Below, in pieces: positions 27,745-39,174 of a stretch of 64,000 bases of DNA (positions are counted from its first letter, which is position 1; each line of letters begins with the position of its first letter). Under the pieces are notes generated by a model. The model did no database searches, was not told the DNA's origin, and saw nothing but the letters and a program-made list of their open reading frames with translations. A program made the position numbers and the translations under genes. The stretch lies in the NCBI RefSeq assembly GCF_000294495.1, contig NC_018526.1, positions 1,860,001 through 1,924,000 of the forward strand. The letters run 5' to 3'. The DNA is from Streptococcus suis S735 (GTDB lineage Bacteria > Bacillota > Bacilli > Lactobacillales > Streptococcaceae).

Positions 27745-28599
27745 TTATCGCTTAGTATAAGTTACCAAGCGATAACCTAGCAAGAAGAGCAAAATACCGG
27801 TAGATAAAACTGCAATCACCACCACATTTCCTGTATATGGAATTTCAATTCCAGGAGGTGTAACAGGTTTATTCTTAATCTTAATAATCTCGGACACATG
27901 TGAATCCGAGGTTATTTCAAAAGGAATCGTATCTTGAGATAAAATGTAGCCAGTAGGGGCCTTGACCTCTTTTAAGTAGTAAGTACCATAAGGAAGAGGA
28001 CCTACCACAAACTGACCATTCGAACTTGACGTGACGTGATAAGAATTGCCGTCGACTATCACTTCCTTCAATTCTCCGCCTACTTCCTCAAGAACCGCAA
28101 ATTCTGCCCCAGATAAAGGGGCGGTGCTGGTTGATACCTTTAAAAATGGCTTGCTACCCTTTTCTTCGCTAGGTCTCCTGACCTTAGCCTCAATCTTTGT
28201 AACACCTCTACCTACATTCATCAAGAATGGGATAACTTCTAGACTCGTAGGCTTTCCTACTTGCCGAACATAATACCATCCCTTAGTCAATCCTCGAAAA
28301 GTGGCTTGACCTTCTGGAGAAAGAGCTTGAGAAGAAATTGGCTCACCATAGAGACTGGTCAACTCAGACCGACTTTTTTGATATAAAGAATCTGCCAACT
28401 GTTCAGAAGAAACGGGTTCTTCTGAAGCGATGTACCAAGCCTCCAAACCCGTCGAAACTTGACTGGCATCTATTCCATTAGGGAAAGGAATATGAACCTG
28501 AACATCAAAAGAATCTTGTGCTTGGAGTGAAAGCGAGGGCAATGATAATACACATATTATAGCGACAAGGCAACATATTATTTGTCTTACTGTTTTCAT
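27745..28599 (-). CDS. Minor (basal-type) pilin, LPXTG-like anchored
   Basis: This 284-residue secreted protein has a signal peptide ending near QAQ (residue 28), an N-terminal Cna-B-like domain, a second prealbumin-like/SpaA domain with the E-box motif YYLKEVKAPTGY near residue 210, and the sorting signal IPYTGN followed by a hydrophobic helix and a short basic tail. Its small size and position after the backbone pilin fit the basal subunit that sortase A attaches to peptidoglycan. The gene is intact, in contrast to the two larger pilin genes upstream. Confidence 0.85.
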   Translation of the reverse strand: MKTVRQIICCLVAIICVLSLPSLSLQAQDSFDVQVHIPFPNGIDASQVSTGLEAWYIASEEPVSSEQLADSLYQKSRSELTSLYGEPISSQALSPEGQATFRGLTKGWYYVRQVGKPTSLEVIPFLMNVGRGVTKIEAKVRRPSEEKGSKPFLKVSTSTAPLSGAEFAVLEEVGGELKEVIVDGNSYHVTSSSNGQFVVGPLPYGTYYLKEVKAPTGYILSQDTIPFEITSDSHVSEIIKIKNKPVTPPGIEIPYTGNVVVIAVLSTGILLFLLGYRLVTYTKR

Positions 28600-28622
28600 C
28601 TGCCCCTCCTTTCTAGTAATAA

Positions 28623-30575
28623 TTAAGCTTCTTCAGATTGACGCTTTTTCATCGCGATAAAGGCAAATACCATAGTACTCAAACCTACAATTGTGAAAAC
28701 AAGTGTACCGATACCACCCGTTTGTGGAATGGTTACTTTTTTGTTTTTGATTTGTTGGAAGTTATCTGCTGTCAATGCATCTATTGTACCTCATGTATGT
28801 GCTCCTACAGTGAATTCCACAGGCGAAGTAGGGAGAGCGAATCCTTCTGGAGCCTTGGTTTCAATAAGTTCATACTTACCTTCTTTAAGACCTTTGACTT
28901 CAAACTTACCATCTGTTGATGATACAAATGTAAACGCACCTTCCTTAGTACCTACCCAAGTCCATTGCATGTTCATCTTTTCGTAAGCAGTGTCGCGAGC
29001 ATCTTTCTTCTGCTTAATTTCATCAATTTTAGGATTGTCTGTTGTGGCTGATTTAACAGTAGCTAAATAATCAGCTTCCGCTGCTTTATAATCTGCGATT
29101 TCTTTTGCTTGTGTTACTGTATCTTTCAAAGCAAGATATGACTCTTCACCATCTTTACGAACGATGAACTCAGCACCTAGAAGTTTTTCGCTACTGTCCA
29201 AATCCTTATCATCTGTCTTCACAAATCGTTTACCGTATGTGACAACTTTTGGATCTTCTGGTGTGAGCGGAGTTGGATTTGGATTTTTCTTGTTTTCTAT
29301 TCTGATAGTACCTGTATCACCATTTGAATAGCTAGGAAGTGAGCCTGAAACGATTGTTTCTTCAATTACGATGTATTCTTTAGCACCATCAAGACCAGTT
29401 AATTTTCCAGTATTAACACCTGCTGCAAGTTTAATTTCACCTACACGTACACCAGTTCCTTTTTCATATACACCGAATACAACTTCTGTTTGGTTTACAC
29501 CAGTATCCCATGTTTTGTTAACAATAATTTCACCATCTTTTGGAGTTGTTGATTTTGGCTCAGAGAATTCACTTGGACGGTTACCGTAAATCAATTTTAC
29601 TTGGTTAGGGATTTCAGTCTCTACTTTCGCTGAGTCATTTAAAGTAGCCTTGTAAGTCAAGGTAAAGTTCACTTCACCTTCTCTTGCTTTTTCTTCTAAT
29701 TTCGCAAGACCGTTATTATTCAATTTCACCATGAATCCACGTACAGTTTGTGTCAATGTGTAGTCTGTATCTGCTACAAGGTTAAGATTTTTATTATCTG
29801 CGATTTGTAGTGAGTTTAGTTTGAAATCAAGACCTGCAAGCATGGTATCTTCCCAAGCAAATGTCTTATATGCTGCGTCCTTAGGGACTTTTGTTGTAAT
29901 AGTGTAACCAATTTCCTGACCGATTTCAACATTTTTTATACCATCTTGATCAACATTTGTTCTCTTATCAGTGAATTCTTTGGTGATTTCAGGTTTGTTT
30001 TCAGTATTCTTTGGATACACATGAAGAGGAGTTTTGGTATCAAAGTATCCAGAACCATCTGTTTTAGCCTGTGGCAATTCAAGCTTGAATGGTACAGCTT
30101 TCATACCAGTAAGTTCATTCTGATTATTGTAGTAAGGTGAATTTTCTTTATCTTCAGTGAAGATATAAATGCCATTAGCTAGAGTGAATGTTGCACCGTT
30201 ATCTTGTGTCATTGCAGTTTTATCGGTTTTTACATACTTATTTGTATCTCCAGTAATACCAAGTTCTGCACCTGTCTTAGCTTCTGGAGCTACTACATCT
30301 GTCTTTTTCCATACGTCAAATTTTACTCCCGCAACTTCCACGGCAGAATTACCAAAATAATTCTTCAAATCTCCGATTGAATTACCATTATATTTGGATA
30401 AATTTTCTTCATAAGTAAATTTATTGAAATCGTCATTATTCATTACGATTTTGTGAACAATAACGGTTGTGCTAGCCGTATCTTCGGCATGGACTAAGTG
30501 TTTAATATTTATCAGTGAACCGAGCACCGTTAGGAACACAGTAAACACTGAAAATAATTTCGTCAATTTTTTCAT
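28623..30575 (-). pseudogene. Backbone pilin with an in-frame TGA before its sorting signal
   Basis: The frame from 30575 encodes a signal peptide (to about residue 30), Cna-B domains, the pilin lysine motif VYPKN near residue 195 and the E-box LIETKAPEGF near residue 580, then meets TGA at 28791-28793 after 594 codons. The same frame continues without any other lesion for 55 more codons: linker, IPQTGG sorting signal, hydrophobic helix and KKRQSEEA tail, ending in TAA at 28623. A single-base change therefore removes the sortase motif and membrane anchor. The truncated product would be secreted but could not be polymerised by a class C sortase, so the pilus should not assemble. A sequencing error at this base is the main alternative. 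Confidence 0.85.
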
Positions 30576-30618
30576 TGTATACTCCTATTTTTATTTCTTA
30601 TTTTATTTACATTAGGAA

Positions 30619-33600
30619 CTATCTAGTATATTTCCGACGTTGCTCAACGGCAAAAGCAATGAACATCATCACCCCCCCTAATGCAATATATGGAATGATA
30701 CCCATACCACCTGTTTTCGGATATTCTCCTTTGCGGAGGTTTTTCACAATAATCAGGTGATTGTCCATATTGTCTAGACTGACGAGGTCCTCTCCATCTT
30801 GGATAGAGATAGCCCCATCTGCGCCAATATTAATATGGAATTCTTTCTCAATCTTTTGATAACCGTCAGGGGCTACTATCTCTTTCAAGATATAGGTTTT
30901 CCCTACTGCTAAATTGTCAAAGAGGACTTCATCCCCTGTTGTAGTCGTTGTTTTTACAACTGCTGTCGCTTGAGGATTGTCACTTTCTCTTAGTTCAAAC
31001 GTTGCTACAAGACGTTGCGTAGGATCGCTATAAGACCGTTTAGCAAGTTTGATATGGGTTGTTTGTTTTGTATTCTTCATGTTAAAGAGAATAACATTGT
31101 CACCATCTACCCTTTCAGCTAAGGTAACCTGATTATCTCCATTATGAAGTTTGGTCGTTCCATCATGGTTTATCTGGAAACGGTATTTCTTAGGATTTAA
31201 TTGATATCCCGTTGGCGCAACAGTTTCTTCCAAAATGTAGTAACCAAAACTCAAAGATGTTTCAAAGAGACCATTTGTCGTCACACCACTAGCAACTTCA
31301 GTATCCTCAACACCATCGTTGTTTGGATCGCTGTAAATTTTAAATGTTGCACCATTTAGAAGGTGATTCTCGTCACGATTATCTGTTTTTTGGAGTCTGA
31401 ACTTAAATTGCTTGAAGTTCTTGATGGTGATCTCAAAGGTAGCACCTTGTGACGTATCAACTGTCACCATATTCGAATCTGACTCTAAAATTTGTAAACT
31501 ACCATCTGGTCGGATTTCAAATTTGGTATCTTGTAATTGATTAACAGGGCGATAGCCTCCCGTAGGAACAACTGTCTCTTTCAAAATATAGACGCCAACT
31601 GGCAAGTTCGAGAAGGTGATACTGTTGTCAGCACTATTTGTATCCCCCTTCATATTAACACCATCAATTACAACTGGATGACCAGCCTCTGTAACAAGTT
31701 CAAAGCGCGCATTTAAACCAAGAGTCGGATGGTGATAATCACGTTTTTTGATTTTAAGATTGTACCTACGCTCGTTATTTTTCACTTTAATGCTAATCGC
31801 ATTTGCAAGAGCACCACTAACACCAGGTAAATCTGTTACACTAACCGAATTAGTTTGACTTAAAACTCTAAAACGTGTCACAGCTTTCTGTTGCGTTACC
31901 GCATAAGCTTGCGTTGTTTCGTATAACTCCAACAATACCGGTGCACTCAAACCGTCATAACCTTCTGGTGCTTGTGTCTCTACAAGAACATATTTGCCAA
32001 GCGCTGTCGCAGTTAATCGTGTCAAACTGCTTTGACCTGTAAATGTTAAGGTTTGTACGAGATTGGTATCGTCAAGAGAGGTACTTGATACAGTTGCCTC
32101 TGTTGTACTATCGTCAACTTTATAGAGCTTAAAGGTAACAGGTTTTGAGATTTGCTTATTATTCGCATCTACTTTCTCGATTTTGAACTCTGGATTTTCG
32201 ATGTTACCGATTTTAATAACATTAGCGGCAGCATCACTTCCACCTGCTTCAATCGTTTGGGTAGCATCTCGAACACTTACCTGCAATTCTCGGATTCCCA
32301 ACCATCTATTCGTTCCCGTCTGTAGATTCCGTACACGAATGTATTGAGCATAGATATCTACAGTCTGAGTAAGGTCGGTCTCGGTGAAATTACCAATTGA
32401 TTGATAGGTGATACCATCCGGTGAATACTCAAGGGCATAGCTATCCATCTTGTCATGGTCACTACCGTTTGTGGTATTTTTACCTTGAGCAAAGCGAATT
32501 TGCGTTACGCGCTGAGGCGAACCCAAGTTCACTCCCCACCATTGTCCCTCATTCAAAGTCGAACTTGGGAGTTGGTACAAGGCACCGGTTGTCAAATCAC
32601 CGTCCAGCGCCTTATCTTCTGTACTAGAGCCATAGGTAGAGGCCATAGCAATCTCTGCAGATTTTATCACATGCAAACCACGTGCTATGTGACTACTTAT
32701 ATCCGAGTCAGAATAGAAACGCACGCTGCCATCTCTATTAACATAAATCGTGTAGTTTTCTGTCGATTTGACATAGCCAGATGGAGCTTGTGTTTCTGTC
32801 AGAGTATAGACCCCAGGCTGGAGGTTTTCAAAAACAAAGTCTTGGTTTGCAGCTTGCTGTTTGACGATAGGGGCAAAGTTTACATCGTCATTCTTTGTCA
32901 AAGTAAAGGTCATTTGTCCAGTGATAAGGTTGGTCAAATCACTAATCCCTTTAACACGCTTGCTAACTTTGAATTTTCCGAGTGGATAGTTCTTGACTTT
33001 TATCGTAATCGTATCTGGCGAGCTCGTCGTCACATCAATACCTTCAAGATAATCACTATTCACTTCTACGATACCATCTGCCCGAATAGTGAATGGTACC
33101 AAACCTGATAAGCCAATATAACCCGATGGAGTTTTTTCTTCTTTGATATAGTAAGTTCCTGGGGTAAAGTTTTTAGGAAAGCTAAATTCTCCATTGTCAA
33201 AGTTTGCAATTTGCCCATCAATTACATTCCCTTGGCTATCCGTAATACCAATACGTGTCTGCACAGTTACTTTCTGTCCAGTCAGTGCATCAATTTTCTG
33301 CACTTTAACTTTATAAGTTGGAGGGCGGTTAATAATACGCTCACTAGTACCAGATTCAAAACTGATAGTTCCAGTCTCAGATACCGTAAATCGTGCCGCA
33401 GCTGTTGTTAACTTACTATAACCTGCTGGCGCACTAGTTTCCCAAAGTTCATAGGTTATACCACCTTGCAAGTGGTCCACACGGAGCTTGCCTTGACTAT
33501 TTGAAGTTAAGCCTGTTAGAACTCGTTTGTAGCCTGTTTGGGTTATCTGACGAAGCTCAAACACTGCATCTGCGAGTGGCTGACCTTGCTCATTTACCTT

Positions 33601-34777
33601 GGTGAACTCAGTACTAAAGTCCTCGTCAACAACATTTATACTAAAGTTTCCGTTGACAACTTCTACCGCTCCCGTCTGTGTATTGGAAGTGTCTGTTAAT
33701 TTACGTACTTTTAACTCTCCATTTTCCTCATAAACCTCAATATCAAGAGGAGGAATCGTTTTATAACCCGCAGGAGCTTTTGTCTCCGTCAAAGTATAAA
33801 TGCCTTTTGCGAGGTTAGAGAAAATAAACTGACTTGCAGGAAGAACATCTCCTATTGTGACATCATAATTTCCACCATTTTTACTTTGCAGTCTAAAGAC
33901 AGCTCCTTTCAATGGCTTACTTTCACCAAATTCAAATTTATTGATTTGAAGTGTAGTTGATTTAGTATTAACAACTTCTGTTGGCTTATTGACATCGTAT
34001 TTTTTCCCATCAATGGTAATATTTTGATTATCGGTTACAACAATAGTGTGCTCTGTCGGATCTAAGATATAACCAGATGGTGCACTAGTTTCCTTGAAGG
34101 TGTAGGTGCCGCCGATTATCTCCGAAAACTGAATATCTCCATTATCATCTGAAACTGCGGTTCGATATGGTTCATTTCCTTTATATAATGTGAAAATCGC
34201 ACCTGAAAGTGGAATTTTCTGACCATTTTTAATTCCAACCTTTTTCAGTTTAAAACCATACCAATCTACAGGATAAGCACCACCTTGTGATACTGTATCT
34301 CCCTCACGACGATAGATATTAGTGGTTCTTCCTCCACCCATAACTGGACTATTCCATGGTACACTCATACCATTATAGTACAGACCATTTTTCTGAAACT
34401 TTTTCCGTTCTTTTAGACGGACTACAATTGCTTTATTACCTAGTTTCCAACCTTCTTGATAAAATTCGATTGTATGAGTGCTTTCAAATCCATCAAAAGC
34501 CGGATAAGAATTTCTCTCAGAATAAACTCGAACAGATATTCCAATATCCGTACCTGGTAGGTAATAATGGTGGATATTCCCATTATTTGATGTTCCTTTA
34601 TAAGTGAGCTTTTCTAAGCTATCCTTAGAATAGGACATAGCCTTGGTACCATCTGCTACATAGAGTTCGATAGATTGAGGAATACTATTTGCTACATTTC
34701 CATTTGGAAACAACTCTAAACCTGGATGAAGAAAATCATAAAATTTTCTCCTATTACCTAGACCTCTTAATCAATGT
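30619..34777 (-). pseudogene. C-terminal part of giant tip-type pilus adhesin (SpaA repeats, F5/8C domain, YPKTG anchor)
   Basis: This frame has no ribosome-bound start: it is open from about 34777 and its first ATG is at 34713 in mid-domain, so it is the continuation of the 37753-34754 gene after a frameshift. It encodes about 1,380 residues with nine Cna-B/SpaA-like domains, each marked by an E-box such as ETSAPSGY, ETKAPAGY, ETQAPSGY or EIVAPDGY. A discoidin-like F5/8 type C domain (GQWWGVNLGSPQRVTQIRF) lies near the middle, probably for glycan binding. It ends in YPKTGG, a hydrophobic helix and RRKYTR, a variant sorting signal. The split resembles the sbp2 state described for S. suis srtBCD clusters (from memory). 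Confidence 0.8.
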
Positions 34778-37753
34778 CTGATTGCGAGTAGTCGTTGTAT
34801 ACCACTCGGGAAGGTTTGGAAGCACCCCTGTTTTATATAGTTCTGTAGTCTCTCTATTATTGATTTTGATCACATTACTGGTTGGAACTCCAATCTCAAA
34901 CCAACCATTGTACTCTTGTACGGAATAAGCCTCTGTAGTCAGTACAAAGCGAATTAAATTATCTTTTTCGTGATAAACTTTTGCTATCACCTTACCATTT
35001 GCAGACACAGTGGACCATGCAACATTAGGATTTGCAACATGACTTAACTTTAACTCTGGTGGCAATTCTAAAGTAAATGAATCTCCTGCACGCGCAAAAG
35101 CAGGTATTTTCAAGTTCATTTTCATCGAACCGTCAAAACCACCCCAAATTTTAGAACCTGATTTATACATGACATAGTTGATGCTTACAAGGTCTATACT
35201 GCTTACCCCATAGTTTCCGCAAGTATCTGGTGGGAATACTGGTGTCGTGGTATTATCCTTTTTATTTGTAAAGACATAGTAAAGATTTTCCCAGTCAGTC
35301 TGTGCGCTAGAAAGAATATAACCTGATGGAACAGCTTCGGTCACATCATAATATATCCTCTTTTTAGTTGCTGTGCTTCTCATACCAGAAAACTTATCAA
35401 CATTAGCAATCGTAATTTGTGTATTATTTGCGCTAAGTGTTTCCTTACGATTAGTTAAACTTCCTCCATTAACCGTAAAGGTCACGTCTACCTTATCACT
35501 ATCAGCCTCCCAATTCTTCTGGATTTTTATATCACCTTTCAGCGCTTCTAGTTGTGCTCCTGAAATGGTGTGATTAACTTTTTCGTCTTTCACATTTGTC
35601 ACTGTCTTAACCAAAGCGACCGCACCTGCCGGAACATTGTCAACCGTAATCTGGTTCCCAGGCGTAGCAACCTTTTCAGCTTTAGTTTCAGTATAAGTTC
35701 CATTACTTGGTTCATATATATAAACCTTATATTCATGGGCAGCTTGTGAGCTATCTAGAGCAACATCAAATGTAAAACTTTGGGTTGTCGACGTATCATT
35801 TAGTTGTGAACTAGTCCATTCGATGACCTTATCGTCATTATCACGATACTTACCAATTGTACGATTGGTATTGGAAGTATTGACCGTATCTACTTTTAAG
35901 TCCCCTAGAGGACCACCATCATTTTTAGCTGGAAGCGTAATAGTATCTGCTGTTGATAAGGTACGTGTTTCCTTCTGAGTTAAGGTAACTGATGTGCCAT
36001 TATAGGTAAGCTTGCTGCCCTTTGGAGCATCAACAGTTACTTCCGACCGATAATCCAAACTATAGTTATCACTTGGAATCACCACAGGAGTCTCAATCGT
36101 ATAGACATACGTCCCGTTTCCAACTGGTAAATTATCGGTAGCTGACTTAAAATTGTCGAAATTTCCGTAGTAAGTCGTATTGGGCGTTATTGCAACTCCA
36201 TCCTTCATGATAGAAGTAATTTTAGGTTCACCCAAACCAGAGTCAGTTGTTGTTGAGAAGGCATTTCTAATGGAGGTGATATTGCTATTGACACCGCCTA
36301 CCGTAGTAGTGTATTCCCAAATGATTTTTGTTGTATTGGTATTTGAGTCAACCACTACCTCTTTTTTCTTCAAGACACCATCTTGTGAATAGCTTTGATA
36401 AACACCTGGAATTGAAATTGTAATAGGTTTAAAAATGTATTTTATGTTTGACTCTTCACGCGTGATGGTTGTTGTTTTATTCCCGAATACGGTGGTCGTT
36501 GTAGTGGCATTTGCATTTCCTGTCACAGTAGGATTATCAAGTAATGAAGTATCAAGTAGCGAACGTGCTACTCTCGCTGAACGCGGTATCAAAGATGAAT
36601 CCAATATTGAGTTCAGCATAAGTCCTTCTAAAGGATTTTTAGGGGAGTTGCTAATTGAGACGGTTTGTCTTGATTGAGCTACTGTTAACTCCACTACTTC
36701 TTTTGTGGCAGAAATCTCATAGCCATCTATGGTAGATTTTTGAATTACCGCATAGTTTCCCAACGGAAGATTTGAAATCGTTAGGAGACCATCTTTATCT
36801 GTCTGACCAGTATAAACAAGATTTTCACTTTCTACATTACGCACCTCAAATGTAGCACCTTCGATGGCTTCATTTTCAGTATCCTCAATGCCCTCTTCTT
36901 GTTCAGAACTAGATTTTGTTAATTTGATACAGATAACTCCTCGTTGTTCGACCAAAGCATCCACCGCTTGCTCTGACTCTGGAACTGTTGAACTTCCTTG
37001 TGATTCTGGATTATCAGGTACATTTTCTTTTGTTTCAGAGACGGGTGGGTCTTGAGAAGGACTTACTACATTGACATCCTCAGTAGATGAAGGCTTTTCA
37101 TTAACTTGAGAATACTCCTTAAAGACACTCGGTTCAGCTTTAAAATATGCGATATGTTCCGCATCTACTACCGCTACTAACTCCCCCTTAATAACCTCAC
37201 TGACCTTGGTAAAACTTAAAGTCAGACTTACATTATCTGCCGAATAATCCAATTCTGTTGTTGGCAGCAGTCTATAGGAATGGTAGTTTTCTCCATACAC
37301 TGGAAGTTCTTCTACAGTCTTTGACAATACATCTAATTCATTTGAAAGAGAGCGTTTTTCTGTCTCACTCTTTGTTATAGCTAGGTCCTTCTCGTTATAT
37401 GACTCATCTAGTTTCCAACCTTTTTCTAAATCATCTTTCTTTAACTCTAGCCCTTTTTGAGTGATAACTACTATACCTTTTTCGTTAAAATTCTGTGTAG
37501 CTAAACTCTGCTTATCTATTGTTATTTTTTGACCTATAGTCTTTGGACTAGACAACGATTCTACTAACTCAATATTTAATCTATCTTTGTCCTCCTTTTT
37601 GTCTTCGATATAGGTGCGTCTTATTGTTGAAGCACCATCGGTCGACAAACTTTCTGCCATGATATACATCGCATCTGTAAAACTATACGTGCATAGAAAA
37701 AAAACTGACATTAAACTAGCTAATTGAACTGCTTTCTTTCTAAATTCTATCAT
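34754..37753 (-). CDS. N-terminal part of giant tip-type pilus adhesin, truncated by frameshift
   Basis: The first gene of the pilus operon starts at the ATG at 37753, 6 nt after AAGGAG, and encodes 999 residues before a TAA at 34754. It has a signal peptide (about residues 1-35), a Cna-B-like domain (EGATFEVRN to LPLGNYAVIQKS, about residues 290-360) and long Thr/Ser-rich beta domains, but no sorting signal. Immediately at its end the other frame (LRGLGNRRKFYDFLHPG, from 34777) continues the protein into the 30619-34713 part, so a one-base indel lies around 34756-34777. Together they would make a roughly 2,380-residue adhesin. As it stands, the product would be secreted and lost. An AGGAG-ATG pair near 34742 lies in the wrong frame to restart translation. 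Confidence 0.8.
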   Translation of the reverse strand: MIEFRKKAVQLASLMSVFFLCTYSFTDAMYIMAESLSTDGASTIRRTYIEDKKEDKDRLNIELVESLSSPKTIGQKITIDKQSLATQNFNEKGIVVITQKGLELKKDDLEKGWKLDESYNEKDLAITKSETEKRSLSNELDVLSKTVEELPVYGENYHSYRLLPTTELDYSADNVSLTLSFTKVSEVIKGELVAVVDAEHIAYFKAEPSVFKEYSQVNEKPSSTEDVNVVSPSQDPPVSETKENVPDNPESQGSSTVPESEQAVDALVEQRGVICIKLTKSSSEQEEGIEDTENEAIEGATFEVRNVESENLVYTGQTDKDGLLTISNLPLGNYAVIQKSTIDGYEISATKEVVELTVAQSRQTVSISNSPKNPLEGLMLNSILDSSLIPRSARVARSLLDTSLLDNPTVTGNANATTTTTVFGNKTTTITREESNIKYIFKPITISIPGVYQSYSQDGVLKKKEVVVDSNTNTTKIIWEYTTTVGGVNSNITSIRNAFSTTTDSGLGEPKITSIMKDGVAITPNTTYYGNFDNFKSATDNLPVGNGTYVYTIETPVVIPSDNYSLDYRSEVTVDAPKGSKLTYNGTSVTLTQKETRTLSTADTITLPAKNDGGPLGDLKVDTVNTSNTNRTIGKYRDNDDKVIEWTSSQLNDTSTTQSFTFDVALDSSQAAHEYKVYIYEPSNGTYTETKAEKVATPGNQITVDNVPAGAVALVKTVTNVKDEKVNHTISGAQLEALKGDIKIQKNWEADSDKVDVTFTVNGGSLTNRKETLSANNTQITIANVDKFSGMRSTATKKRIYYDVTEAVPSGYILSSAQTDWENLYYVFTNKKDNTTTPVFPPDTCGNYGVSSIDLVSINYVMYKSGSKIWGGFDGSMKMNLKIPAFARAGDSFTLELPPELKLSHVANPNVAWSTVSANGKVIAKVYHEKDNLIRFVLTTEAYSVQEYNGWFEIGVPTSNVIKINNRETTELYKTGVLPNLPEWYTTTTRNQTLIKRSR

Positions 37754-38775
37754 CTCGTACTCCTTGGTTTGTGTCTAAATCTGCTAAAGTTGAGATACAG
37801 GGACATTATCTTTTTCGGTTCTAAATATAAACAAAATCAACTTTAATACTTATTAAGCTTACATGAAATTGATAGTTCAAATACCATTATTTCAATGCAC
37901 TATAATATAAATAGCAATCGCCGTAAGTTCCCTGCAATCTTCCTCTAGTTTTCACTTTTTACAATAACACTTACACAGATTTTTTCCATATACAATCTTA
38001 CTTGATTTCCCTCTAAAATCAAGCGACATTCAGCGATAAACACAGAAAAAATAGAAAAAGAACATCTGGAAATGACAAAAATCACCTTAATATAAAAATG
38101 ACCATATTTCAAAAAATATGCATCACACCATATTACATTTCAAACACTGACTCTCTAATGAGTCTAGGACAAAAAGATTTGTTTTTTTGAAATACCTCAT
38201 CTGGTCATTCTACCGATTGATAAACAAAACAAAAAACGAACAATACTAGTTTCTAGATACCTTAAAACTAATTTTGTTCGTTTTTATATACAAATTTTTA
38301 ATTTTTCTCAAAATCATTAATAGACTAATTTTAGATTCGATTGAATAAAAGATGTAGCTTAAATATTTCGGCGACGCTATTTCTGTTGCCAAAAACTCGG
38401 ATTTGTGAGCTATTATATATAAGTCTGTCCTAAATTGTTTTTCTTGATAAAGAATTCCCGAACTACTTAAAAAGGACTTTTTACCTTTTTAGCCTAATAT
38501 GCATGAAGAAAAAATTACTCACAGGCAATCTAGCACAAATAATAGCGCAGCTAGGTAAAAAGTACAACGCCACTTCTTTAAGTTAGTGTCAATATCTCAG
38601 TGCAGTAGTTGATTGCTCTAGCAATCTGAGAGAATTGCTTGAGGTTAGAAATTGAACAAACAAAGTTTGTGCCGAGACAGCCCAAGAAACTGTTTCAGCC
38701 TGACCCTAGAAATCAAAAGTGAGGTAAAAAAGTTGGATATAGGATTTGTAAAAAAAATCACAGCAATTCGTATTT

Positions 38776-38881
38776 TATAGTCTTTTAATTTACTTTTAGT
38801 ACGAGGCAATGAGCCGCAGGCATAACTGAAGTTAGGCAAGGCGAGTTAACGAAGTAATAAAAGAAAAACTAAATGACGATA
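38776..38881 (+). repeat. 106-bp MITE-like (RUP-like) repeat, copy 1
   Basis: It runs from TATAGTCTTTTAATTT to AAACTAAATGACGATA; the ends are imperfect inverted repeats and both ends carry TA, as expected of an IS630-type TA-targeting MITE. It is 105/106 identical by eye to the copy at 62430-62535, and in the same orientation. Confidence 0.8.
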
Positions 38882-38910
38882 CACTCAAAATCTACCCTAA
38901 TCAGCTATGT

Positions 38911-38958
38911 AAGGATGAGAAGACGGACTCTACTAGGAATAGTCGTCTTCTCATCCTT
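38911..38958. repeat. Long perfect hairpin
   Basis: AAGGATGAGAAGACG (38911-38925) and CGTCTTCTCATCCTT (38944-38958) form a 15-bp perfect stem, extended by ACT/AGT inside. There is no T run after it on either strand, so it is not a typical terminator; its role is unknown. Confidence 0.6.
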
Positions 38959-39048
38959 GCCTGGTTCTTAATTCCATTATTGAAACCAATCACCATTTAA
39001 CTATCTATACCCCAATAATCAAAGGATTCTAACAGGTTCAAGAAAGAC

Positions 39049-39171
39049 TCAAACATTCCCCATCGTCAGTCCCGACTGATGCCGTTCTTTCAGTAAATGG
39101 CCAAACCAAGATCCTAGCAAACCTGCTAGGGCAATGGCCAAGGTATTTATAATCGTCCCTAAGGCAAACAT
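39049..39171 (-). pseudogene. Remnant of a DUF554 membrane protein gene
   Basis: A frame from the ATG at 39171, 5-6 nt after GAGGT in the end of rsmE, encodes 40 residues (MFALGTIINTLAIALAGLLG...) ending in TGA at 39049. This matches the N-terminus of DUF554 family transporters, which are normally over 220 residues long. No continuation is visible in any frame downstream, where the hairpin and MITE-like repeat begin, so the rest was deleted. The intact start and ribosome binding site show that it once formed an operon with rsmE. Confidence 0.65.
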
Positions 39172-39174
39172 GGA

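Larger units (their letters stand above)
37754..39048. other. 1.3-kb gene-free region upstream of the pilus operon
   Basis: No convincing protein gene is seen here. The region is AT-rich and holds the leader of the pilus operon, a perfect 12-bp hairpin AAAAACGAACAA/TTGTTCGTTTTT (38232-38285), an intact 106-bp dispersed repeat (38776-38881) and a 15-bp hairpin AAGGATGAGAAGACG/CGTCTTCTCATCCTT (38911-38958). TAGGACA near 38165 and TGTCCTA near 38425 are inverted, which could mark an old small mobile element. It looks like a graveyard of repeats between the accessory pilus island and the core genes rsmE-prmA. Confidence 0.6.

Noticed and set aside
28791..28793. TGA in the backbone pilin as a selenocysteine codon or programmed read-through
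   Set aside because: Streptococci are not known to have selenocysteine insertion machinery, the sequence after the TGA shows no recognisable insertion element, and no conserved Cys/Sec position is expected just before a sorting signal. A nonsense mutation is simpler.
32455..33108. 217-codon plus-strand frame inside the adhesin region
   Set aside because: It is antisense to the repeat-rich adhesin, has biased composition from the opposite strand and no start signals.
30619..34713. The C-terminal adhesin part as an independent gene with its own start
   Set aside because: The first ATG (34713) has no ribosome binding site and lies in the middle of a domain; the frame is open upstream to 34777 and joins the preceding protein, so a frameshifted single gene explains it better.
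38645..38839. 64-codon minus-strand frame in the repeat region
   Set aside because: It runs into the MITE-like repeat, has no ribosome binding site and no recognisable domain.
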